This document shows, one piece after another, positions 1 through 7,932 of a stretch of 38,171 nucleotides of DNA; position 1 is the first letter of the stretch, and the number at the start of each line of letters is the position of its first letter. Under the pieces are notes generated by a model that saw only the letters and a program-made list of their open reading frames with translations, did no database searches and was not told where the DNA came from. The position numbers were made by a program, and so were the translations under genes. Source of the stretch: Dethiobacter alkaliphilus AHT 1 (lineage in GTDB: Bacteria > Bacillota > Dethiobacteria > Dethiobacterales > Dethiobacteraceae); the NCBI RefSeq assembly GCF_000174415.1, contig NZ_ACJM01000021.1, forward strand, positions 1 to 38,171, written 5' to 3'.

Positions 1-51
1 ATTTTCATTGTCAACCTGTGTTTTTGCAGTGTGGTGTAACATAGAGGATAA

Positions 52-76
52 AGGTAAAGCCGGCCGCCTGGCCGGC
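52..76 (-). terminator. Intrinsic terminator of the aldolase gene
   Basis: On the minus strand a 7-bp perfect GC stem (GCCGGCC/GGCCGGC, 59-65 with 70-76, 4-nt loop) is followed by TTTACCTTT. It lies just past the aldolase stop codon. Confidence 0.8.
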
Positions 77-81
77 AACTT

Positions 82-1155
82 TTAGGCAATGGTCACACTG
101 CGGTCTAGATACACATCCTGTATGGCCTGCAGCAGTTCTACCCCTTCTGCCATGGGGCGTTGGAATGCTTTTCGCCCGGAAATCAGGCCCATGCCGCCGG
201 CCCGCTTATTGATAACGGCGGTACGCACCGCATCCGCCAGATCATTGTCTCCGGAAGGCCCACCGGAATTAATCAATCCGGCTCGGCCCATATAGCAGTT
301 TACCACCTGATAACGGGTAAGGTCAATGGGGTTCTCTGACGTCAGTTTACTGTAAACGTTTTTATTGGTCTTACCAAATTCTTTGCCTGCTTTTTCGCTC
401 ACCGCCGGATAGCCGCCATTGGTTTCCGGCATTTTTTGTTTAATAATATCGGCCTTTAATGTTACCCCCAGGTGGTTAGCCTGGCCGGTAAGATCGGCGG
501 CCGTATGATAGTCTGTGCCGTCAACCTTAAAAGCAGGGTTGCGCAGGTAACACCACAAAACAGTAAACATCCCCAACTCATGGGCCAGCTGGAAAGCTTC
601 TGAAACTTCCTGAATCTGGCGGCCAGACTCTGCCGAGCCAAAGTAGATGGTGGCGCCCACCCCTCTTGCCCCCAGTTCCCAGGCCTGCCGCACATCTGCA
701 AACATCACCTGATCGTGGGTATTGGGGTAAGAAAGCAGTTCGTTATGGTTTAGTTTCACGATGAAGGGGATTTTATGGGCATATTTTCTGGCCACAGCCC
801 CCAACACGCCCAGAGTTGAGGCTACCGCGTTGCAGCCCCCTTCCATGGCCAGCTTCACAATATTTTCCGGATCAAAATACGCCGGATTCGGCGCAAAGGA
901 TGCGCCGGCCGAATGCTCAATTCCCTGATCCACCGGCAAAATAGAAAGATACCCGGTTCCGCTTAGCCGGCCATGATTAAAGAACTCCTGCAAACTACGC
1001 AACACAGGTACCGGGCGGTCGGTAGCGGCAAACACTCTGTCCACAAAATCCGGACCCGGCAAATGCAGCATTTTTTTGGAAACTGTGCTGCATTGGTGGT
1101 TTAGCAACTGCTCTGCATCATTACCCAACATATCGGCAATATTCACACCCATCAT
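82..1155 (-). CDS. fbaB: Class I fructose-bisphosphate aldolase (FbaB/DhnA type)
   Basis: Schiff-base aldolase expected to split or form fructose 1,6-bisphosphate in cytosolic glycolysis/gluconeogenesis. The protein has the FbaB/DhnA TIM-barrel layout: an early 'LPVDQGIEH' strand, '[10 protein letters not shown]' in the middle carrying a candidate lysine, '[13 protein letters not shown]', and a C-terminal phosphate-binding 'NSGGPSG' followed by '[10 protein letters not shown]'. An open frame extends to 1221, but GGGGAGG lies immediately before two tandem ATGs (1155 and 1152). The upstream extension (22 residues, Cys/Trp-rich) looks non-coding. From 1155 the product is 357 residues, close to the ~350 of E. 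coli FbaB. It is a single gene with its own terminator. A small ACACC/GGTGT hairpin sits in the leader at 1257-1271. Which of the two ATGs, or the GTG at 1146, is used is uncertain. Confidence 0.92.
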   Translation of the reverse strand: MMGVNIADMLGNDAEQLLNHQCSTVSKKMLHLPGPDFVDRVFAATDRPVPVLRSLQEFFNHGRLSGTGYLSILPVDQGIEHSAGASFAPNPAYFDPENIVKLAMEGGCNAVASTLGVLGAVARKYAHKIPFIVKLNHNELLSYPNTHDQVMFADVRQAWELGARGVGATIYFGSAESGRQIQEVSEAFQLAHELGMFTVLWCYLRNPAFKVDGTDYHTAADLTGQANHLGVTLKADIIKQKMPETNGGYPAVSEKAGKEFGKTNKNVYSKLTSENPIDLTRYQVVNCYMGRAGLINSGGPSGDNDLADAVRTAVINKRAGGMGLISGRKAFQRPMAEGVELLQAIQDVYLDRSVTIA

Positions 1156-1405
1156 TCCTCCCCATAAAAAAGGTTTTGTCCATTGGAAAATTATATGATT
1201 ACAACCTGACTGGTAACACAACAGTTATAACCTTCTTTTCTAGGTGGCAAGTTTTTACACCTTCCCGGTGTTTCAGTTTTAATTAAATTGTAAGTGTTGG
1301 AGAAAAATCGAATAATTTTCTAGAACAATAGCAGGAAAAAAGGAGAAAGAGGGAGAATTTTGTAGCAAAGCATGTCAGATATGGCATAAGGGGGAGGGCA
1401 CATTG

Positions 1406-1798
1406 ATGCGACTTGATGCGGCGCAACAGGTTTTACTGGCCATATATGAAGAAACGCAGAAAGAAAATCCCCATCTGTGGAAGGCTGTCACCGCAAGAAC
1501 ACTTGGTATTGATGCCACAAAATTCAAAGTGGCCGTTGATAAACTGGAGAACGAAGGGTTTATCTATGGGTCACTGATTATTACCGGGGACTGCTGCCCG
1601 GTCCCCAGAATGGTGATTATCGATAACGTAAAACTTACACCGTATGGCATGGAGTGTGCCGAAAGAATTCTGTACATAATTAAAGACATACCATTTCAGG
1701 CCATTACTGATGATAACGCAATCCGACAGCCCTGGCTAAAGCAGGCCATAGCCAGTATTAACGAAGTTTGTTCATTTCAGAAATACAAAACATGCTAA
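1406..1798 (+). CDS. Small winged-helix protein, YjcQ-like
   Basis: 130-residue protein of unknown role. The first ~90 residues look like the YjcQ-type winged helix found in Firmicutes and their phages. There is an N-terminal helix ('AQQVLLAIYEE'), a segment like 'LGIDATKFKVAVDKLENEGFI' that resembles a recognition region, and then 'KLTPYGMECAERIL', which matches the 'LTEKGxxYL' ending of such domains. The C-terminal ~40 residues are a predicted helix without recognisable motif. ATG 1406 has GGGGGAGG eight bases upstream; TTG 1403 is also possible. A DNA-binding role is inferred from the fold only. The gene is monocistronic, with a terminator directly after it. Confidence 0.6.
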   Translation: MRLDAAQQVLLAIYEETQKENPHLWKAVTARTLGIDATKFKVAVDKLENEGFIYGSLIITGDCCPVPRMVIIDNVKLTPYGMECAERILYIIKDIPFQAITDDNAIRQPWLKQAIASINEVCSFQKYKTC

Positions 1799-1807
1799 AT
1801 TATCGGA

Positions 1808-1837
1808 GAAGGTTCCCAAATTGGAAACCTTCTTTTT
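1808..1837 (+). terminator. Intrinsic terminator after the winged-helix gene
   Basis: GAAGGTTCC pairs with GGAAACCTTC (one bulged base) and is followed by TTTTTG. Confidence 0.7.
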
Positions 1838-1902
1838 GTTTGTGCTTTTTACCTGAATACTCCTCACTTTGTCCGGGAAAGCTTGCTTTGAGGGGTGAGA
1901 AA

Positions 1903-2361
1903 ATGGATCGACACATGATAAAATCCGGTTCACTGGCCGGCGCCGTCTCCGGATTGGCTCTGGCCTATTTGCAGTGGGCCGCTTATTTGCTAAACATTCT
2001 GCCCTATCACGTTTATATTGCAGCGGCCGGCATTATATTGCCTGAAAACCTGCTTTTTTCTGTCTTTGGGCTTATTGTGGGTTTTGTGCTGCATACAGCT
2101 TTCTTTGCACTGGTTGGCCTCCTTTTGGCTTATGTTGTCCACCACCGCCTGGAAAAGTCCGTCTTTTGGGGCATCGGCTTTGGGCCGGCAGCTTTAGTTC
2201 TGTCAACCCTTACCCTGGCCTGGTTGGCTCCGGAACAACCCTTATGGGCCATGACGAATACTGCCATTTATTTTAACATCATCAGCTACATACTTTACGG
2301 AGCCTTTCTTGGTTATTTATACAAACGCTATATGTCGCTGCCGGTGGGCCGTCTGCCTTAA
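1903..2361 (+). CDS. Four-helix integral membrane protein, unknown function
   Basis: 152-residue membrane protein that I do not recognise. Four hydrophobic segments are visible: about residues 8-30, 45-72 (starting 'LFSVFGLIVGF'), 84-105 ('FWGIGFGPAALVLSTL') and 118-140 ('NIISYILYGAFLGYLY'). A basic, Met-containing N-terminus and 'YKRY' near the end suggest cytosolic termini. An open frame extends upstream to 1768, but it runs through the preceding terminator. ATG 1903 has a GGGGTGAG motif at suitable spacing. The gene converges on nrfA with only 21 bases between the two stop codons. No catalytic motif is seen. Confidence 0.65.
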   Translation: MDRHMIKSGSLAGAVSGLALAYLQWAAYLLNILPYHVYIAAAGIILPENLLFSVFGLIVGFVLHTAFFALVGLLLAYVVHHRLEKSVFWGIGFGPAALVLSTLTLAWLAPEQPLWAMTNTAIYFNIISYILYGAFLGYLYKRYMSLPVGRLP

Positions 2362-2382
2362 ACTGTAAAGCTATATTTGTCA

Positions 2383-3756
2383 CTACAATCCGGCTTGCAG
2401 CACCACCAATTGCACCTCTTTAGCCAAACGCATCGCTTCAGACAATATGATTAAGGCTTCCCGGGAATTATGAAACCCCATGCTGTTTGCTGCAAAAACC
2501 CAATCATAATGTAGGAACGCCCGGAGGTGCAGTTCCTGGGCTATCCTGATATCCTCAGGATCAGCATCCGGTTTTTGACGAAGTTCCTCCACCATCTGTA
2601 CCGCTTGAACCAACTCATCCTCCACCACTGACAGTACCCCCGACACATCAGCCTGAATACGCTCAATACGCTGCACAAGATACTCTTCACTTTCACGATG
2701 GCAGACACCACAGGAAGCTAATGGAGTTTCCAACGGGCTTTCAAAACTATGCGAGGTCATCTTCCTGTCTCCTTTGATCATAAACGGCATATGACAGTCG
2801 GCACAGCTAACACCGGCGTCATGATGGGTACTACCCAGGAAAAATTCATAATCCGGGTGGCGCAGCTTGGGTATTTCTGCACCAGTCAGGGCATGTTCCC
2901 AGGTACGGTACTCCGACAGAGCTAGATAATAGTGCTCCACATTACTTATGTTCGGTTCTTCTGTCCAGGGAATGTTTACCTCCCCGCTTTCCTTATCCAG
3001 ATAATACGTTATGTGGCATTGTGCACACACCAGACTCCGCATTTCCTGACGCCCTGCATTTTTCAGGTCACCACCGGCCCGAACGTACGCCTGAATAAAA
3101 GGTTCTCTTGAAAGACGCAAACCCATTGTTTCCGGGTCATGACAGGCGCTGCAGGAAACAGGATGTTGAACATCCTCTCTCATTTCAGAAAATGATTTTT
3201 TATAAAAATCCGTTCCCATTTGTTCCAAAAGCAGCGGTGCTTCAGCTGCTTTGCAGGTAAGACAGCCCGCTTGGTTATTACGAAGCGGCGCTTCCCGAGT
3301 TACATCGTCCAGAGAATATGGATGGCCACGGTGCTCCCGTATACTCGGCGCTGCATCATAGCCCGCCCATAGTATCTCCAAAGCGGGCCGCAACTTTATT
3401 TTCTGAGGCGGTTCCCCAGCATGCTCCAAGCCTTCTAAATATGACTGGTAGTGGTCCGGGAACCATTGTCCCCAGTTAGCCGGATTTACCTCATTTTCTG
3501 CAATCTGCCACTGCACCGTGGGCCGGGACGGCAGAACATGCCTTTGGTAGTACTGTCTGGTTATAAGTACTCCGCCAGCTATACCGGCAAACAAGCTCAG
3601 AGCGACAAAAATCATCGGCCAAAGCCAACGGTGCTTACAGGCACCAGAGTGGGCCGGCCTATGTTTTTCCGTGCTACGGGCTTTGGCCGCGGCAAAAAGT
3701 GCAGCGAGGGCACCCAGAGGCACCCATATCCAATGCTTTTCATTACCCTTCTTCAT
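2383..3756 (-). CDS. nrfA: Cytochrome c nitrite reductase NrfA (pentahaem, membrane-anchored, Ca-independent type)
   Basis: Catalytic subunit for six-electron reduction of nitrite to ammonium outside the membrane. Five haem sites are visible: CLTCK at 165-169 (the lysine-ligated catalytic haem), then CSACH 202, CAQCH 244, CADCH 318 and CGVCH 349. After haem 3, 'HITYYL' holds the catalytic Tyr (251), and 'LRHPDYE' (298-304) holds the catalytic His (300). In E. coli NrfA the Ca ligands are a Glu just before the Tyr and a Gln just before the His. Here these are Thr250 and Arg299, which is the pattern of the Ca-independent subclass described from Geobacter lovleyi. Unlike classical secreted NrfA, residues 1-70 have two hydrophobic stretches (9-26, 45-66) and no clear cleavage site, so the enzyme is probably anchored. 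The gene follows nrfH by 13 bases. Confidence 0.95.
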   Translation of the reverse strand: MKKGNEKHWIWVPLGALAALFAAAKARSTEKHRPAHSGACKHRWLWPMIFVALSLFAGIAGGVLITRQYYQRHVLPSRPTVQWQIAENEVNPANWGQWFPDHYQSYLEGLEHAGEPPQKIKLRPALEILWAGYDAAPSIREHRGHPYSLDDVTREAPLRNNQAGCLTCKAAEAPLLLEQMGTDFYKKSFSEMREDVQHPVSCSACHDPETMGLRLSREPFIQAYVRAGGDLKNAGRQEMRSLVCAQCHITYYLDKESGEVNIPWTEEPNISNVEHYYLALSEYRTWEHALTGAEIPKLRHPDYEFFLGSTHHDAGVSCADCHMPFMIKGDRKMTSHSFESPLETPLASCGVCHRESEEYLVQRIERIQADVSGVLSVVEDELVQAVQMVEELRQKPDADPEDIRIAQELHLRAFLHYDWVFAANSMGFHNSREALIILSEAMRLAKEVQLVVLQAGL

Positions 3757-3769
3757 ACATAAACCCCAC

Positions 3770-4180
3770 CTATAATCTATGTGGCGTCTGCCTGTGACAG
3801 TGCTGGCACTCTAAGCGCTCATGCAGCGGGAGCTCTCGAAGCAGCGCTTCATGACAGCGGATACAATTCTCCCGGACAATTCGGGGAGTAGGCGGTTTTG
3901 CCCTATACAAATCCGGGGTATCCCCCAGAAAGTAAGCATAAAAATCCCTAATCCCATAGCGTGGTGACCAAAAAAACTCCCGAATATCCTGCGGAATATG
4001 ACAGTCCTTGCAATTGGTAACGGGCCTGTGGGCAGAATGAAACCAGGTTTCATAAAATATCTCTACCCCATGGCACAGATTACAAAATTCCGGTCGTTCC
4101 TGAAATTCATAAGCTCGCCATCCTGTCAAAAGGAAAAGGAATAATAGCGCAACCAGCAATCCAGCTTTTAAAATTTTCAT
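3770..4180 (-). CDS. nrfH: NrfH: NapC/NirT-family tetrahaem quinol dehydrogenase
   Basis: Passes electrons from menaquinol to NrfA. The 136-residue protein starts with one transmembrane anchor (about residues 4-22, 'AGLLVALLFLFLLTGW'), followed by four CxxCH motifs: CNLCH, CKDCH, CIRCH and CQHCH. This is the NrfH pattern, in a protein somewhat shorter than the ~150-160 usual. In family members the first haem motif reads CHxM, with Met as the axial ligand. Here it reads CHGVE, so the Met is Val. Only the nrfH-nrfA pair is present, with no nrfI/ccs-type assembly genes nearby. It is transcribed first in the two-gene operon. A 15-nt palindrome lies upstream. Confidence 0.93.
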   Translation of the reverse strand: MKILKAGLLVALLFLFLLTGWRAYEFQERPEFCNLCHGVEIFYETWFHSAHRPVTNCKDCHIPQDIREFFWSPRYGIRDFYAYFLGDTPDLYRAKPPTPRIVRENCIRCHEALLRELPLHERLECQHCHRQTPHRL

Positions 4181-4227
4181 ATCTGCTTAACCCCATTACT
4201 GTAAGCTTCCCTATTGGTTAACATTGC

Positions 4228-4242
4228 CTTTTACTGTAAAAG
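4228..4242 (-). promoter_or_regulatory. Palindrome upstream of nrfHA, candidate operator
   Basis: CTTTTAC-T-GTAAAAG is a perfect 7+7 palindrome about 48 bases upstream of the nrfH start. There is no T tract in register to make it a terminator. It does not match the FNR consensus (TTGAT-N4-ATCAA) or the Rex consensus. An operator role is inferred. Confidence 0.4.
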
Positions 4243-4270
4243 CATACATAACAGGATTCTTTCATGCCAG

Positions 4271-4318
4271 ACAAAAAGAATAAGCAGCCCCAACAGTTCC
4301 TGTCGGGCGCTGCTTATT
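4271..4318 (-). terminator. Intrinsic terminator of the M50-type protease gene
   Basis: A long hairpin pairs 4279-4288 (AATAAGCAGC) with 4309-4318, and has an inner CCCAACAG/CTGTCGGG stem with one mismatch. On the minus strand it is followed by CTTTTTGT. Confidence 0.85.
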
Positions 4319-4366
4319 TAGAATTCAATTATTCTGTGAGCTTAGATTCATTGTAAAACCTTGATA

Positions 4367-5539
4367 TTAATGTTGAGTACTGTGATTAAGTTTCAGTTCA
4401 TCCATGTAATACCCAGGGAAATTTTTCAGCACATCATGGGCCGGTGAGATGATGATATTCGCCTTATTCTGCAGATACTCACCGTGATCGGCCAGACCCA
4501 GGACATGTTCTGTTTGCCTGATTATATACTTTTTTACAGGATTTACAGGCTCAATATCCCGTTTTAAAGCCTGATAAAAATCCAGGGCAAGCTCCTTCGT
4601 ATTTTCCTGAGCAGACAACAGCCTGATAATGTGAGCACGGAGCAGCAGGGCAATTTCGGAATTTTTCAGCCTGGACAGCACCTGTGGCTTGTCAACCAGA
4701 TAGGTAATATAGTCCGAAACCACGGGCGGCAATTCTTCCGTTTCACCCACCAAATACTCCACCAGGAACGCATCAATTATATTCAGGGTAAAAACATGGA
4801 CCTCCCGTTTTCCGTATTTCTCCGCCAACTCGTTGAGCAGCACTTCTTTCAGATAGGTATTTTGTCGCCTTATCTTTTCCGGTTCGGAAGATAATAGCAC
4901 ATACTGATACAACTGCATGGCCGCAAAAAAGCGGTCGTTTTTGCAGAGCTTGTAGGCCGGAAAATCGCCCACAAAAGCCTCGGTCTGAAACATGCTGCTG
5001 ACTATGATTAACAAAGTAATTACCGTCAGTGAGCCAAGATAAACAAGCCATGCGGCACTTAAACTCCCGCTGCCCAGAAAAAAAGAAATTATGATAATCA
5101 CCGAAACCAACCAAAGAAAAATGGAAGCAACGGGACCGGCAATAATAGCCCTGGCGTAGGCTTTTTGCATCTTTTGAAAGTTATGCTCATCCTCAATTAC
5201 GCCCACATCGGGTACAACCAATCCACCAATAAGAGTCATACTGTTTGGACGAAACTTTAAGGTCCACCTGCCGTTTTCCGTAATAAACAAAAAGGCAGAT
5301 AAATATAGCGCACGCATCTTAACCCCGTCAGTTACGAAGCTGATAAAATGGCCCATCTCATGCACAACCAGGGAAACAAAAAAAGTCAGGATAAAAATCA
5401 AAACCGGGGCATAGCCGGGCAGTTGGAAATATCCGCCTGCACCGGCCACAATAAAGCCCGCCAAAAACCCTATGGCCAGAAAAATAAGGCTAACCATTAA
5501 TTTTCTAAGAATGTGGTCCTTACTACGTTTTTTCCTCAA
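4367..5539 (-). CDS. Membrane metalloprotease-like protein, M50 (site-2 protease) type
   Basis: 390-residue membrane protein. The N-terminus has two helices (about 12-35 and 42-62), the second leading into 'VVHEMGHF', an HExxH zinc motif inside a hydrophobic context as in S2P/SpoIVFB-like intramembrane proteases. Two more hydrophobic segments follow around residues 134-152 and 164-186, and then 'FVGDFPAYKL', a plausible counterpart of the second S2P motif (NxxPxxxxDG), though poorly conserved. The last ~200 residues are soluble and helical with no recognised domain. The start is TTG 5539: AAGGAG lies eight bases upstream, and a nearby ATG is out of frame. Substrate unknown. It may be a conserved-residue-poor S2P relative rather than a classical protease. 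Confidence 0.75.
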   Translation of the reverse strand: MRKKRSKDHILRKLMVSLIFLAIGFLAGFIVAGAGGYFQLPGYAPVLIFILTFFVSLVVHEMGHFISFVTDGVKMRALYLSAFLFITENGRWTLKFRPNSMTLIGGLVVPDVGVIEDEHNFQKMQKAYARAIIAGPVASIFLWLVSVIIIISFFLGSGSLSAAWLVYLGSLTVITLLIIVSSMFQTEAFVGDFPAYKLCKNDRFFAAMQLYQYVLLSSEPEKIRRQNTYLKEVLLNELAEKYGKREVHVFTLNIIDAFLVEYLVGETEELPPVVSDYITYLVDKPQVLSRLKNSEIALLLRAHIIRLLSAQENTKELALDFYQALKRDIEPVNPVKKYIIRQTEHVLGLADHGEYLQNKANIIISPAHDVLKNFPGYYMDELKLNHSTQH

Positions 5540-5571
5540 CTGGCATACTCCTTAGAATGCTATATTAACTG

Positions 5572-5602
5572 CTAAAAAGCGCAGCTTTTGTGGCTGCGCT
5601 TT
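5572..5602 (-). terminator. Intrinsic terminator of hisF
   Basis: A perfect 10-bp stem, AAAGCGCAGC (5576-5585) with GCTGCGCTTT (5593-5602), is followed on the minus strand by further T residues. Confidence 0.85.
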
Positions 5603-5613
5603 GTGCATGCCTG

Positions 5614-6375
5614 CTATTTTGCCACTGCTATTCCCTGCCCCGCCAGATACTCTTTTAAGTCAGGGACAGCAATTTCACCGAAGTGGAAAACCGAAGCTGC
5701 CAGGAGGATATCAGCCCCCGCCTGGGCGGCTTCCAGGAAATGTTCCTTGCTGCCGGCACCGCCTGAAGCCACCACCGGCGCACTGACCACTTCTTTAATG
5801 CCGCGTATCAGTGGCAGATCGTAGCCGGTTTTAGCACCGTCACATGCTTTACTGGTGGGCAGGATGATAGAGGCTCCCCGTGCTTCCGCTTCTTTGGCCC
5901 ATTCTATGGCGTCTTTGCCGGTGGCGGTATTGCCCCCGTCCACATAAACTTCATAACCGGAGGGCAAAGCCGCATTCTTGTCCACATCAATGGCCACCAC
6001 CACTTTTTCCCGGCCAAAGAGTTTAACCGCCTCATCTATGAGTGCTGGATTGCGAAAAGCAGCGCTGCTCATGGACACGCGGTCTGCTCCTGCCGCCAGC
6101 ACAGCTTCCGCATCGGCAGCACTTTTGATCCCGCCTCCCACGGTAAAGGGAACGGTGGTGACAGCAGCCACCTTCTTAACCGTTTCCAACATGGTTTTAC
6201 GTCCTTCAATGGTGGCGGTAATATCCAAAAAGGCCAGTTCATCCGCCCCGGCATCACAATACGCCCGCGCACTCTCCACCGGATCTCCGGCATCCTGTAA
6301 CCCCACAAAATGCACACCTTTAACCACACGCCCGTCCTTAATATCCAGACAAGGCATAATCAGCACCTTTGACAT
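5614..6375 (-). CDS. hisF: HisF-family cyclase, lone and divergent
   Basis: 253-residue TIM barrel of the imidazole glycerol phosphate synthase cyclase family, which closes the imidazole ring of IGP with ammonia from HisH. The catalytic aspartates are present: D11 in 'PCLDIKDGR' and D130 in 'AIDVD'. Phosphate sites 'VGGGIKS' (79-85) and 'ASGGAGS' are also intact. The loop usually reading 'TSMDRDGTKxG' is here 'TSKACDGAKTG' (174-184). Its Asp is kept but the neighbouring M, D, R and T are all changed, and 'NTAA' is 'MSSAA'. No hisH or other his gene is adjacent. ATG 6375 was chosen over GTG 6384 because AAGGGG lies eight bases before it. It may be the histidine enzyme at a separate locus, or a paralogue for another amidotransferase-linked sugar pathway. 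Confidence 0.85.
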   Translation of the reverse strand: MSKVLIMPCLDIKDGRVVKGVHFVGLQDAGDPVESARAYCDAGADELAFLDITATIEGRKTMLETVKKVAAVTTVPFTVGGGIKSAADAEAVLAAGADRVSMSSAAFRNPALIDEAVKLFGREKVVVAIDVDKNAALPSGYEVYVDGGNTATGKDAIEWAKEAEARGASIILPTSKACDGAKTGYDLPLIRGIKEVVSAPVVASGGAGSKEHFLEAAQAGADILLAASVFHFGEIAVPDLKEYLAGQGIAVAK

Positions 6376-6440
6376 ATAAAACACCCCTTCACAGCTCTGT
6401 AAAATATATCATTCGCCCCTGCAAACAGAATTCCTTTACC

Positions 6441-6473
6441 GGGGGTCAGGTTTAATGTTTTTAATCATTTGCA
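6441..6473 (+). repeat. Dispersed 33-bp repeat, copy A
   Basis: Matches the family core GGGGGTCAGGTTTAA followed by TnTTnTTAATCATTTGC. It lies 31 bases past the stop codon of the second ABC permease. Other copies are at 10703-10734, 11701-11749, 16891-16923 and 30845-30877. Confidence 0.8.
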
Positions 6474-6504
6474 TCCAAACAGAACTGTTCACCACTACAT
6501 GCCC

Positions 6505-7233
6505 TCAATCTGCTCTGCGTAGATACAGACGCAATAAAATGACTATCCAAAGGAGGGCAATTACCGCCCCCACCAACCCATAGGGCAGCATAACGGAGAG
6601 TGCCCCCATAGTTGTGGCGTGGACGATTTCACCCATCCAGTAACTAGGCAGAAAGGCGGCCAGATATTTATATGGAGCATCAATAAACCAGGCCACCGGC
6701 AGCCCTAAAATCAAAGCATTGGTCAGCTTGGATAAAGCCACTCCTTCTACTTTGTTACCGGCCAAAACCAGAATCAGCAAAGCAGAGATAACTCCCTGCA
6801 GCGTACCGATGGTATTTACCGTCAAAATTACCGCCATATCCTCTATGCTCAGGCCAAACAGTAAAATAACGATTATAGAGGTGAAAAATGCCCAGATCAT
6901 GGGTGCGGCCAGACGGGCCCAAAGATAAGAGTGTCCTCCTACCGGGGTAATGCTATAGTAGGTGCCGATGCGCTCATCCCGTTCATCCAACATTAAAAAA
7001 GCAAAGATCACTCCGGTCATAATGGGAGTCATGGCAAGGACCAGCACGTCGCTGAGCGGATACCAGGTAACCAGGGAAAAATTCATTTCCTGTATTAACA
7101 ATCTGTCTCCCCACGGCAAGATAAAACGCAAAGCAGCTGCCATGAGAAAAGGTGTGGGCACCAAAAGCAGCAGCATCCCGTCCCGAAGAATCTGGCCCAA
7201 GCCGATAAAAAACACTTTTGCAACCGCCCTCAT
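6505..7233 (-). CDS. ABC-2-type transporter permease, second subunit
   Basis: 242-residue integral membrane protein with about six hydrophobic segments: 19-40, 58-80, 108-130, 134-158, 168-185 and 215-237. The motif 'LDERDERIGTYYSITPVGG' between helices 2 and 3 resembles the cytosolic loop of ABC-2 permeases that export drugs or peptides. The start is three bases past the stop of the first permease, so the two are probably translated together and form a heterodimeric channel with the ATPase at 7929-8780. The organisation resembles the Rv2686c-Rv2688c fluoroquinolone exporter type, but the substrate cannot be read from the sequence. Confidence 0.82.
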   Translation of the reverse strand: MRAVAKVFFIGLGQILRDGMLLLLVPTPFLMAAALRFILPWGDRLLIQEMNFSLVTWYPLSDVLVLAMTPIMTGVIFAFLMLDERDERIGTYYSITPVGGHSYLWARLAAPMIWAFFTSIIVILLFGLSIEDMAVILTVNTIGTLQGVISALLILVLAGNKVEGVALSKLTNALILGLPVAWFIDAPYKYLAAFLPSYWMGEIVHATTMGALSVMLPYGLVGAVIALLWIVILLRLYLRRAD

Positions 7234-7236
7234 TTA

Positions 7237-7932
7237 TTAGCCCCCCGTCTTTTCCAGGTAAAGTGTAAAACGCCTGTTAGCCAGAATATAGGCCGGCACC
7301 AGCCAAAGGATAAGGCCGGCCATGGCAATTGCCGGATGGTAGGGAATAGCAAGCCCCGCAGCCACGTAGAGCAGGCGTAGTAAAAGTGTGGCCGGGATAA
7401 TCTCCACCAGGAAATGAGTCAGGCCAATCACGGTGAGAAATGCGGGCCCCATCAAAATAAGACCTGCCGGAATGCCTATGACCAGGTAATTATTAAGCGA
7501 GCGGGCCATGGAACCCACCGCTATCCCAAAGAGTGTAAACACTGCGGACCCAACCAATATAGCCGCTGTAAGCAGCAGGTAATTAACGCCGCCCCTTAAC
7601 CCTATGCCGGCAATCACCAGCCCTGCCAAAGTGGAGACCAAACCAAGGGAAATAACCTTAGCCCAGATATATTCGGAAATGGTGGCAGGAACTATGGAAA
7701 AATAGCTATGCAGCCCTTCACCCTTCTCCAAAAGCAGAATTCCGCCAATAAAGATAAATCCCAATCCGGCCGGATCAGACATGATAATTACAGCAGCACC
7801 TACGCGCTGGACTTCCGCCGGCAGCAAAAACAGGATGGCGATATAAACTGCGGATACATAGAGATAGAGAAAATAAAACCCGTACTTAAACTGATAGTGG
7901 ATGTCGGCTAATAATACCCGGGAAAACCTCAT
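7237..7932 (-). CDS. ABC-2-type transporter permease, first subunit
   Basis: 231-residue membrane protein with about six helices. 'LLEKGEGLHSYFSIVPATISEYIWAK' is the loop equivalent to 'LDERDERIGTYYSITP' in the partner permease, showing that the two are paralogues. ATG 7932 overlaps the TGA of the ATPase gene (ATGA), so this start is preferred to one three codons upstream. It ends three bases before the second permease. Function is the membrane channel of the exporter. Confidence 0.82.
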   Translation of the reverse strand: MRFSRVLLADIHYQFKYGFYFLYLYVSAVYIAILFLLPAEVQRVGAAVIIMSDPAGLGFIFIGGILLLEKGEGLHSYFSIVPATISEYIWAKVISLGLVSTLAGLVIAGIGLRGGVNYLLLTAAILVGSAVFTLFGIAVGSMARSLNNYLVIGIPAGLILMGPAFLTVIGLTHFLVEIIPATLLLRLLYVAAGLAIPYHPAIAMAGLILWLVPAYILANRRFTLYLEKTGG

